A stretch of DNA of 21,869 bases from CAYQMF01 sp964418595 (GTDB lineage Bacteria; Planctomycetota; UBA1135; UBA2386): positions 1 through 21,869 of the forward strand of contig CAYQMF010000119.1 in NCBI GenBank assembly GCA_964418595.1, read 5' to 3'. Positions 16,345-21,869 of the stretch are shown piece by piece. Every line of letters starts with the position of its first letter. Position 1 is the stretch's first letter. Below the pieces are notes generated by a model. It was not told the DNA's origin, did not search any database, and worked only from the letters and a program-made list of their open reading frames with translations. Both the position numbers and the translations under genes were made by a program.

Positions 16345-17460
16345 TCACTGCACGCGCAGCCGCAGCGCGTAGCCGTACGGCCCCGCGTCGTCCGCCACCG
16401 GCGCCGTCGCGCTGAAGCCGTGGCTCACCGCGTAGAAGCCCGGGTTCGGCGCCACCAGTTGGCCGAGCACGACGCTGCGCAGGTCGGAGAAGACGAGGCC
16501 AAACGCGTTCGCGGCGGGGACGTAGCTGACGAGCTGCTCGTAGAGGGCGCCACCGCTGAGCTGCGGCACCGCCGGCAACGCGACGGTCGAGCCCTGGGCG
16601 AAGGGCGCGATCACGCCGTTGCTGTCGGCGAGCACGCCGGGCAGGGTGACGTCCCAGCTCTGGTAGACGGAGCACGCGGTGCCGGGCACCGGGAAGGGCA
16701 ACGGACCGAACGAGGCGACGCGGTCGCTCGTGCCGAGCATCGCGAACACCGGCGCGCCGCTGCCGAGGTTCGTGCCGTGGATCGAGTGCACGGCGCCGGG
16801 CGCGTGCACGCCGCTCGTCATGATCGCCGCGGCCGGGCCGTTGCCGACGCTGCAGCCGGTGCCGGAGCTGACGGCGAACCCATCGAGCGCGCCACCGCCG
16901 CCGCGCGCCGCGTCGAGCATCGTGTGCGCCTGACCGTTGAGGTTGTTGCCCTCGATGCTCAGCTCGACGACGAGGAACCCACCCGGCGGGATCGTCACCG
17001 GCACGGGCTGCGCGAAGAGGAAGGTCAGCCGGTCGTTGGGCCCGCCCCACGGCTCCGGGCCGCCGCTCTGCTGGTCGGGCCAGTAGGTGACGGTACCGTC
17101 GAAGGCGGTGGCCAGCGGCTGGGTGAGGTTGGCAGCGAAGGCGGGCCCGGGGATCGCCACGGTCGTCGTGCCGACCTGGATCTTCAGGCGCTGGATGGTG
17201 AAGGGGCCCGGCGCGCCGACGGGCGGGATGGGACCGTCGTAGCGCAGCGAAGCACCCAGCGCGGTGAAGGTGGAGGCGCCGACTTCCTGTGCGTCGTAGA
17301 ACATCTGCACGCGTGCAGATGGGCGCATGAGCGGAACGATGCGGAAGAAGTTGAGTTCGCTGGTCGCTGGTGCGCCGGACGCGGGCAGGTAGAGGAACGA
17401 CTGGGAGGCCACGGCGCTGGCGAGCGAGGCGGCGAGAAGGAAGGGGGATGGGTTGCGCAT
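16345..17460 (-). CDS. Secreted protein of unknown function, beta-rich
   Basis: This 371-residue protein reads from ATG 17460 to 16345, with signal peptide MRNPSPFLLAASLASAVASQ (cleavage near 18-20). The rest is Gly, Pro and Val rich, with segments typical of beta-sandwich domains, such as FTIQRLKIQVGTTTVAIPGP, PPGGFLVVELSIEGNNLNGQ and QSWDVTLPGVLADSNGVIAP. The C-terminal part (YEQLVSYVPAANAFGLVFSD, then YGYALRLRVQ) reads as a second sandwich. I do not recognise a family. It is convergent with the large secreted gene at 13929-16298 (46 bases between stops), and divergent from the FKBP gene at 17659 across a 198-base spacer. Confidence 0.8.
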   Translation of the reverse strand: MRNPSPFLLAASLASAVASQSFLYLPASGAPATSELNFFRIVPLMRPSARVQMFYDAQEVGASTFTALGASLRYDGPIPPVGAPGPFTIQRLKIQVGTTTVAIPGPAFAANLTQPLATAFDGTVTYWPDQQSGGPEPWGGPNDRLTFLFAQPVPVTIPPGGFLVVELSIEGNNLNGQAHTMLDAARGGGGALDGFAVSSGTGCSVGNGPAAAIMTSGVHAPGAVHSIHGTNLGSGAPVFAMLGTSDRVASFGPLPFPVPGTACSVYQSWDVTLPGVLADSNGVIAPFAQGSTVALPAVPQLSGGALYEQLVSYVPAANAFGLVFSDLRSVVLGQLVAPNPGFYAVSHGFSATAPVADDAGPYGYALRLRVQ

Positions 17461-17484
17461 TGCGGGTTCCGGTCTGAAGCGAGG

Positions 17485-17529
17485 ACCGTAGGGAGACCCG
17501 CGACGCGGCGTGTCATGGCAGTGTCATGG
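17485..17529 (-). promoter_or_regulatory. Possible promoter with two CCATGACA direct repeats
   Basis: Reading the minus strand upstream of the secreted gene starting at 17460, the sequence CCATGACA occurs twice, 11 bases apart start to start (plus-strand copies TGTCATGG at 17511-17518 and 17522-17529). ATGACA resembles a -35 element (TTGACA in sigma-70). TACGGT (plus-strand 17485-17490) could be a -10, but the spacing of about 20 bases is longer than the usual 17. About one helical turn between the copies also suits binding of one dimer or two adjacent monomers of a regulator. Confidence 0.35.
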
Positions 17530-17543
17530 AGGGGTGCGCTCGC

Positions 17544-17568
17544 GGGCGGGCGCGGGTTCGGGCGCGGG
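17544..17568 (+). other. Canonical G-quadruplex motif in the divergent promoter spacer
   Basis: Five runs of three G lie at 17544-17546, 17548-17550, 17554-17556, 17560-17562 and 17566-17568, with loops of 1, 3, 3 and 3 bases (C, CGC, TTC, CGC). Any four satisfy the standard G3-N1-7 pattern. The motif lies between the divergent genes starting at 17460 (minus) and 17659 (plus). In GC-rich DNA such motifs occur by chance, so function is unproven. Confidence 0.5.
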
Positions 17569-17645
17569 CTCCGCTCGGCGGCGCGTCGCCCCGCCGAGCT
17601 GGGCACGGGCGCGTTCACGGACGGGAACGGGGCAGCGTGGACGAG

Positions 17646-17651
17646 TACACT
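17646..17651 (+). promoter_or_regulatory. Possible -10 element for a near-leaderless FKBP transcript
   Basis: TACACT matches the TAnnnT form of a -10 box and ends seven bases before the ATG at 17659. If real, transcription would start at or next to the start codon. GGAAC at 17624-17628, 17 bases upstream, resembles an ECF sigma -35 rather than the sigma-70 one. No Shine-Dalgarno sequence is present, which is consistent with a leaderless mRNA. Confidence 0.3.
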
Positions 17652-17658
17652 CACGCCG

Positions 17659-18795
17659 ATGATCGATGTCCTTCTGGCGGGTCTGCTCGCACTGGCCCTC
17701 CCCCAGTCGCAGAGCGCAGCGCCGGACAAGCTTCCTTCGGGAGTCGAAATCACGGTGCTGCGTGCGGGCACGGGTGCTCGGCCGGTGAACGGCGATGTGG
17801 TCGCGCTCGACTACGTCGCCCGTCAGCCCGACGGGACCGTGGTCGATCGCCGACCCGCGTCCCAACCGGGCCGGATGTTCGTAGGGTCTTCGAACCCCAG
17901 GTTCTGGGAAGAGGTGCTTCCCCTGCTCGCCGTGGGCGGCACGTATCGGATCGTCGTTCCGCCGGCCGCGATGTGGCCGGACGTGCTGTGGCCGGAAGGC
18001 GTCCCCAAGGATGCCAGGATCACCTACGAGGCATCGCTGCGCGAGGTCGTGCGCCCGCCGGAGTTCGCCAAGCCCGATCCCGACCAGAGCCACGACGACG
18101 ATGCGGGGTTCCGGTATCAGGTCCTGGCCGCGGGTGACGGCGCGCTCCCACGCGCCGAGGACTGGCTCGAGGTGCACTACGCCCTCTGGGATGCCGAGGG
18201 TCACCTCGTCGAGAACACGCGGTTCGCCGGCCAGCCGCTGCGCATGCGCGCCGACACGGTGCCATCGCCATTCCTCAAGCGAGCGCCGCTGTTGATGCGC
18301 CCAGGGGCGCGGTGGCGATGTGCCATGAAGGTCGGGTACGCGTTCGGGCGACCCCATCCCACGCTGGAGGCCGATGCGCTGACGTACTGGGACATCACGC
18401 TGGTGCGCGTGACGGCACCACTCCCTCTTCCGGAGTTCGTGCGACCGACCCCGGCGGATCTCACGTCGACGCCGAGTGGGCTGCGCTACCAGATTCTCGA
18501 GGAGGGCGCCGGCACTCCGCCGACGGAGCACGATCGCGTGCGTGTGCACTTCGTGGCGTGGCTCGAGGACGGTCGCGCCGTCGACTCGTCGTACGCGCAC
18601 GGCCGGCCGACGGAGATGGCGGTGGCGCGCGCGACCCCGGGCCTGGGCGAGACCCTGCGACTCATGCGTCCGGGCGGCGTGTTCCGCGTCGTGATGGCAC
18701 CCGAACTCGCCTACGGGAAAGAGGGCGTACCCGGAATCGTGCCCCCCGACGCGACGGTGATCTACCGGGTCGAACTCGTGGAGGTCATGCGCTGA
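17659..18795 (+). CDS. Secreted protein with three FKBP-type peptidyl-prolyl isomerase domains
   Basis: This 378-residue protein starts at ATG 17659, with a short signal peptide (about 1-20, MIDVLLAGLLALALPQSQSA). It holds three FKBP-like domains, each introduced by the xGvxxxvLxxGxG pattern. Domain 1 is at about 27-130 (SGVEITVLRAGTGARPVNGD). Domain 2 is at about 150-250 (GFRYQVLAAGDGALPRAEDW), and domain 3 at about 272-378 (SGLRYQILEEGAGTPPTEHD). Domain 3 is the best preserved and ends with the family signature MRPGGVFRVVMAPELAYGKE and IVPPDATVIYRVELVEV. Domains 1 and 2 lack the AYG motif, so they may have lost isomerase activity. The family speeds cis-trans proline isomerisation, here probably outside the cytoplasm. 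Linkers contain Pro and charged runs (DPDQSHDDDAG). Neighbours are secreted proteins, so it may help fold them. Confidence 0.88.
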   Translation: MIDVLLAGLLALALPQSQSAAPDKLPSGVEITVLRAGTGARPVNGDVVALDYVARQPDGTVVDRRPASQPGRMFVGSSNPRFWEEVLPLLAVGGTYRIVVPPAAMWPDVLWPEGVPKDARITYEASLREVVRPPEFAKPDPDQSHDDDAGFRYQVLAAGDGALPRAEDWLEVHYALWDAEGHLVENTRFAGQPLRMRADTVPSPFLKRAPLLMRPGARWRCAMKVGYAFGRPHPTLEADALTYWDITLVRVTAPLPLPEFVRPTPADLTSTPSGLRYQILEEGAGTPPTEHDRVRVHFVAWLEDGRAVDSSYAHGRPTEMAVARATPGLGETLRLMRPGGVFRVVMAPELAYGKEGVPGIVPPDATVIYRVELVEVMR

Positions 18796-18800
18796 GTGGC

Positions 18801-18837
18801 GCGGCCGGGCGCCGACGTCGGGGTCGGGCCCGGCCGC
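18801..18837 (+). terminator. GC-rich hairpin just after the FKBP stop
   Basis: GCGGCCGGGC (18801-18810) and GCCCGGCCGC (18828-18837) form a perfect 10-bp stem with a 17-base loop. The loop itself contains the palindrome CCGACGTCGG (18812-18821). It begins five bases after the FKBP stop codon. No T-tract follows, so termination may depend on Rho, or the hairpin may protect the mRNA end. Confidence 0.45.
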
Positions 18838-18847
18838 AGCGGAGGCT

Positions 18848-18899
18848 CAGAGCCTGAGAGACAATCCTCTCTCAGGCTCTGCCCCTCTCAGGCTCTGCC
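18848..18899. repeat. 14-bp perfect inverted repeat with a competing 15-bp direct repeat
   Basis: CAGAGCCTGAGAGA (18848-18861) pairs perfectly with TCTCTCAGGCTCTG (18868-18881) around a six-base loop. The sequence CTCTCAGGCTCTGCC occurs twice, at 18869-18883 and 18885-18899 (period 16), so the left arm could pair with either copy. This gives two exclusive hairpins of nearly equal strength. A further small stem, AGGCT-CAG-AGCCT (18843-18855), competes with both. The element lies in the convergent spacer 18796-18964 and has no T-tract. Confidence 0.6.
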
Positions 18900-18919
18900 G
18901 CGGCCGCGGAGGCGGCCGC
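18900..18919. repeat. Two GCGGCCGC palindromes, 12 bases apart
   Basis: The 8-base palindrome GCGGCCGC occurs at 18900-18907 and 18912-18919, between the 14-bp inverted repeat and the next hairpin. The two copies can also pair with each other. They may be part of the same structured element. Confidence 0.45.
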
Positions 18920-18929
18920 CAGGGACATG

Positions 18930-18968
18930 CTGAGAGGTTGTAGCCTCGTTTCTTTCACAGCCTCTCAG
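18930..18968. terminator. 12-bp imperfect hairpin overlapping the stop of the minus-strand gene
   Basis: CTGAGAGGTTGT (18930-18941) pairs with ACAGCCTCTCAG (18957-18968) with one G-T wobble and a 15-base loop. The heptamer CTCTCAG is shared with the inverted and direct repeats at 18848-18899, making five copies in both orientations in 115 bases. The right arm contains the stop codon of the secreted gene on the minus strand (18965-18967). It may end transcription from both sides, though no T-tract is visible in either direction. Confidence 0.45.
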
Positions 18969-20236
18969 TTCCGCGGCCAGGTAACCGGCTGCCCGACGGT
19001 GAGGACACCCGTCGCAGGATTGAAACAGGCGCTGATGAGCGTCACCGTGTTCGGCGTCCCGGCGGCCAGGAACACGCCGGGGAAGCTCGCAAAGATCCGA
19101 CCATCCGCGCCGGCATTCCCAACGACCAGCGTCGCCACCGTCGGCGAGATGATGGCCACGCCACCGATCGAACCGGGCGGGCAGCACGTCCCGATCTCCA
19201 CGCGGACGGCGCCGCCCGGAGACGGCACGAACTGCGGCAGGATCGTCGTGGTGCCGGGCCGGCAGTCGTTGGCGTCGATCGCGGACGGGGAGCCGTTCAC
19301 ACCCGCCGGCGGTACCTGCGCGACCAGCGTCTGGGCGCCGAGATGGTTCATCGTCATCACGACGTCCGGATTGATGCCGCCGTTGATGAGCCAGAAGTCG
19401 TCGTTGAGGGCGTCATAGTCGACCCAGTTGGGCGCGAACGGCGACGGACCCACGGCGACTGCGGGGCCAGCAGGGAGCGCCATCGTGCCGATCGCCGTGC
19501 CCGCGGCTCCGAACGTCGTCCACCACAGGATCGCGGGGCGTGCGCCGTTCGCGGGCGCATACTCGACCGAGGAGATGGTGGCGGACGAACTCGGCGGAAG
19601 CGCCACACCGACCAGCACGGGCACACCGCTGTAGTCCCCGTTGGGCCCAGGCGCCAACATGTAGATGCTGGCGTTCAGGGTCTGGCCGAAGTAGAGGTTC
19701 CCGCTCGGGTCCGTGCACACGCAGTTGGCAGTACCGGTCCCGAGAAAGGGCCAGGTCGCGCCACCGACGAGCCGGGTGATCGCGTTCGTCTGGCGATCGG
19801 CGCGGAAGATGCCGCCCGTGCCGGTGGTCGACAGCGTGCCACTGCTGCACATGGCGTTGCCGTTGAGGTCGAACGCGATCCCGGAGATCGAGCCACCGTT
19901 GCCGGTGTTGCCGATCGCGGTGAAGTTGGCGACGGCGGTGCCGGCGACCGTGAACGTGTCGACGCGGCCCACCACCGGGCTGATGCCGCCGATCCAGACG
20001 CGGTCGTCGACCGGATCGAGCTGGATCGAGTTGATCTCATGACTGGCGCGGGCAGTCAGGGCCAGACCGGTGATCGGTGTCGCCGTGCCGGCGCGCGTGA
20101 CCAGCAGCACCCCTTCCATCGGCGCGACGTTGGAGATGTTGCTCATCACCGCCGCGCCCGGCGGGACCTGCGCAGAGAGAGACGCTGCCAAGACGACGGC
20201 TGTGGTCGTCGTGATTCGGAGGTTGGACATAGGCAT
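18965..20236 (-). CDS. Secreted protein with propeller-like repeats, unknown function
   Basis: This protein is about 423 residues, starting at ATG 20236 or 20230 (MPMSNLRITTTTAVVLAASL); no clear ribosome-binding site separates the two. The open frame runs on upstream to 20395 but that part is Arg-rich. The signal peptide ends near SLSAQ. The remainder shows loosely repeating beta-strand modules of the NHL/propeller kind: HEINSIQLDPVDDRVWIGGI, SISGIAFDLNGNAMCSSGTL, ANCVCTDPSGNLYFGQTLNA, ISSVEYAPANGARPAILWWT and NWVDYDALNDDFWLINGGIN. Each carries a D/A-x-N/D-G-x turn. The C-terminal 100 residues (ILPQFVPSPGGAVRVEIGTC to VTWPRN) look like a beta-sandwich with a Cys pair. I do not recognise the family. 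It lies downstream of the M28 peptidase on the same strand, with 183 bases between. Confidence 0.78.
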   Translation of the reverse strand: MPMSNLRITTTTAVVLAASLSAQVPPGAAVMSNISNVAPMEGVLLVTRAGTATPITGLALTARASHEINSIQLDPVDDRVWIGGISPVVGRVDTFTVAGTAVANFTAIGNTGNGGSISGIAFDLNGNAMCSSGTLSTTGTGGIFRADRQTNAITRLVGGATWPFLGTGTANCVCTDPSGNLYFGQTLNASIYMLAPGPNGDYSGVPVLVGVALPPSSSATISSVEYAPANGARPAILWWTTFGAAGTAIGTMALPAGPAVAVGPSPFAPNWVDYDALNDDFWLINGGINPDVVMTMNHLGAQTLVAQVPPAGVNGSPSAIDANDCRPGTTTILPQFVPSPGGAVRVEIGTCCPPGSIGGVAIISPTVATLVVGNAGADGRIFASFPGVFLAAGTPNTVTLISACFNPATGVLTVGQPVTWPRN

Positions 20237-20419
20237 GGCTGGGGACAGGACTGACGCGTGCGGAAGTCGCACCCGGCGAAGTCTACGAGGCGTTCCGTCC
20301 ACCGCCAGCCGGTGGGGCCGTACGGGAAGCCGGATCGCGCACACGCAGCGGCTTGGGACACCGCGCACTCGGTCGAGCGCAAGGCGGACGCGCACTAGCG
20401 CCGCGAGACGTGGCTCCGC
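20237..20419. other. Spacer between peptidase and secreted gene, one small hairpin
   Basis: These 183 bases separate the two minus-strand genes. CCACCG (20299-20304) and CGGTGG (20310-20315) form a 6-bp stem with a five-base loop; no T-tract follows it on the minus strand. I see no promoter I would call. Confidence 0.35.
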
Positions 20420-21727
20420 CTAGCGATCGAGCCGCAGCCGCGCGCGTCCTTTGTCGTTGAACGCGGGGCGCACGTCGGCCGTCGCGAGCGCCCGGCCGAA
20501 GCCGAACACGGCGCGCACGACCGCGCTCATGTGCTCGAACTCGATGCGGCTGACCTCGTCGCTCGGCTGGTGGTAGTCGGCGTGCAGTTCGCCGGCGCTG
20601 ATCGAGTGCGCGACGATCCCCTTCTGCGCGAACGGCAGGTTGTCGCTCGCCTGGAACAACTGCGCCGCCATCGGAAACTCGATCAACTCGACGCCGGCGG
20701 CCTGGAAGGGCGCCTGCGCGCGCGCCGCGAAGTCGGACAGATCGGCGCCGGTGATCCAGGCCTTGCGATGGCCGTTCGCCGGCGGGCGACCGAGCATCTC
20801 CAGGTTCACGACCGCGGCGATGTCCTCGAGCGGGATGGGCGAGGCATCCACGAACGCGCGCGAGCCGCGCAGGCCCTTCTCCTCCGCCGAGAAAAACACG
20901 AAGGCGAGGTTGCGGCCGGCGGGCGGGTCCTTGGCGAACGCCTCGGCGAGCGCCAGCACCGCGCTGGTGCCGGTGCCGTCGTCGTCGGCGCCGTTGTAGA
21001 TCGCGTCGCCGTCGCGCTCCTGCCCGATGCCGACGTGGTCGTAGTGGGCCGAGAACACCACCCACTCCTTGGCGCCCTCCTGGCGCAGCGCGCCGACCAC
21101 GTTCCACAGCTCGACCGGCCCGGCGACCGGCGCGGGCAGGTCGAGGTCGAGGCGCAGGTCGCCCTCCGGCAGCCGCCCCTTGCGCACCAGCAGCCACGGC
21201 GCGCTCGGCCCACCGCGGGCGCCGCCGAGCCGCTGCTGCGCACCGGCGGCGGCCTTCCACATCGGCGAGGTCTCCTCCACCTCGAGCACCACCGGCTTGT
21301 TGCCGCGCAGGCGGCGGCTCAGCCGGTCGGCGCCCGGGGCGTTCATGTCGACGCGCAACACCTCGACCGCGTCGCCGACGAACGCAGCGTCCTGCCGCCA
21401 CACGCGCACGTCCTCGCCGGGCTTCAGCTCGCGCCCGTTGTCGCCGGCGACGCGACAGCGCAGCGCCTCGCCGCCGAATGTGACGCCGGGCAGCGAGTAC
21501 GTGTGCAGGTAGCCTTCGCCCGCGCCGGGTGAGACCTTGGCCGCGGTGAGCCGGCGCACGAGATGGTCGCGCGCCTCGCGCAGGCCAGGGCTCGGACTGT
21601 CGCGACCACCGAGGTCGTCGCTGGCCAGGAAGGTCAGGGTCGCGCGCAGGCTGGCGGCGGCGAGGGGATCGGCGGGTTCTTGCGCGGTGAGCGCCGCGCC
21701 GAGGCACAGGAGAAGGATCGTCTTCAT
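20420..21727 (-). CDS. Secreted M28-family zinc metallopeptidase
   Basis: This 435-residue protein starts at ATG 21727; the open frame begins at 21781 but the extra 18 residues are not signal-like, whereas MKTILLLCLGAALTAQEP is. The peptidase domain spans about 205-425. Zinc and catalytic positions expected for M28 are visible: H228 and D230 in SAHYDHVG, the Asp run at 248-250 in NGADDDGTG, E282-E283 in FFSAEEKGL, E310 in NLEMLG (Asp or Glu at this site), and H386 in YHQPSDE. The N-terminal 200 residues fit the PA-like insert often found in this family (ASDDLGGRDSPSPGLREARD is the usual N-terminal motif). It is expected to be an exported aminopeptidase acting on peptides outside the cytoplasm; exact specificity is unknown. 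Confidence 0.92.
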   Translation of the reverse strand: MKTILLLCLGAALTAQEPADPLAAASLRATLTFLASDDLGGRDSPSPGLREARDHLVRRLTAAKVSPGAGEGYLHTYSLPGVTFGGEALRCRVAGDNGRELKPGEDVRVWRQDAAFVGDAVEVLRVDMNAPGADRLSRRLRGNKPVVLEVEETSPMWKAAAGAQQRLGGARGGPSAPWLLVRKGRLPEGDLRLDLDLPAPVAGPVELWNVVGALRQEGAKEWVVFSAHYDHVGIGQERDGDAIYNGADDDGTGTSAVLALAEAFAKDPPAGRNLAFVFFSAEEKGLRGSRAFVDASPIPLEDIAAVVNLEMLGRPPANGHRKAWITGADLSDFAARAQAPFQAAGVELIEFPMAAQLFQASDNLPFAQKGIVAHSISAGELHADYHQPSDEVSRIEFEHMSAVVRAVFGFGRALATADVRPAFNDKGRARLRLDR

Positions 21728-21869
21728 CGCGAAAGGTCCGCGCGGATCACACCGCCGGCAGTGCGACTCGGGAAGCGACAAGGCGCATCTCCGCGCCGGA
21801 TCGCGCCGCGCCCCTCTAGACGTCTTGGTGCCGGGGATCCTTAGGTTTGGGTCAAGTTTGTCAGGCCAC
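21728..21869. other. End of window upstream of the peptidase
   Basis: These 142 bases hold no convincing gene. On the minus strand TTGACC (plus-strand GGTCAA at 21850-21855) resembles a -35 element, but no -10 at the right distance is visible. The base composition becomes more AT-rich than elsewhere in the last 40 bases. Confidence 0.3.

Noticed and set aside
18848..18899. CRISPR array
   Set aside because: There are only two direct repeats of 15 bases with one base between them, with no spacers and no cas gene.
18801..18968. Transposon or insertion-sequence ends
   Set aside because: The inverted repeats are internal hairpins a few bases apart; there is no transposase, and no target-site duplication was found.
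21850..21855. Promoter of the M28 peptidase
   Set aside because: TTGACC on the minus strand resembles a -35 element, but no -10 is present at a usual distance.

Overview
The window is about 22 kb of very GC-rich bacterial chromosome with strong G/C preference at codon third positions. I read it as a planctomycete, probably one of the deep marine or freshwater lineages related to the Poly30/Pla163 type isolates. The grounds are several large secreted beta-rich proteins of unknown function, a formylglycine-type sulfatase, and two sigma-70 factors paired with membrane-anchored Ser/Thr kinases. This is inferred from gene content, not from a marker gene. No rRNA, tRNA, CRISPR array, transposase or phage gene was seen.

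Layout. 1-780: 3' end of a UbiD-type decarboxylase resembling the menaquinone (futalosine pathway) branch. 783-2338: a probable outer-membrane barrel protein and a lipoprotein, translationally coupled. 2475-2744: a doubtful small ORF. 2645-5692: a 1015-residue secreted protein with two complete sulfatase domains in one chain. 5800-7506: a secreted right-handed beta-helix protein. 7475-8092 (minus): an ECF-type sigma factor, divergent from a membrane Ser/Thr kinase (8125-10788). 10837-11535 and 11532-13877: a second sigma factor and a second kinase with TPRs, overlapping by ATGA. 13929-16298 (plus) and 16345-17460 (minus): two large secreted proteins, convergent. 17659-18795: a secreted protein with three FKBP-like domains. 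18796-18964: a convergent intergenic region unusually dense in hairpins and repeats. 18965-20236 (minus): a secreted propeller-like protein. 20420-21727 (minus): a secreted M28 metallopeptidase.

How the parts may work together (inference). Most products carry export signals. The sulfatase, beta-helix protein and peptidase suit use of sulfated polysaccharide and protein, and the triple FKBP protein could assist folding outside the cytoplasm. The central block of two sigma factors and two membrane kinases looks like two signal-to-transcription units side by side. Kinases with periplasmic HEAT-like or TPR regions would sense, and sigma factors would act. Nothing in the sequence shows which genes they control.

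The most unusual features are the hairpin and repeat cluster at 18801-18968, the twin-sulfatase fusion, the tandem sigma/kinase units (one kinase with an altered catalytic loop), the triple FKBP protein, and a G-quadruplex motif in the divergent promoter region 17461-17658.
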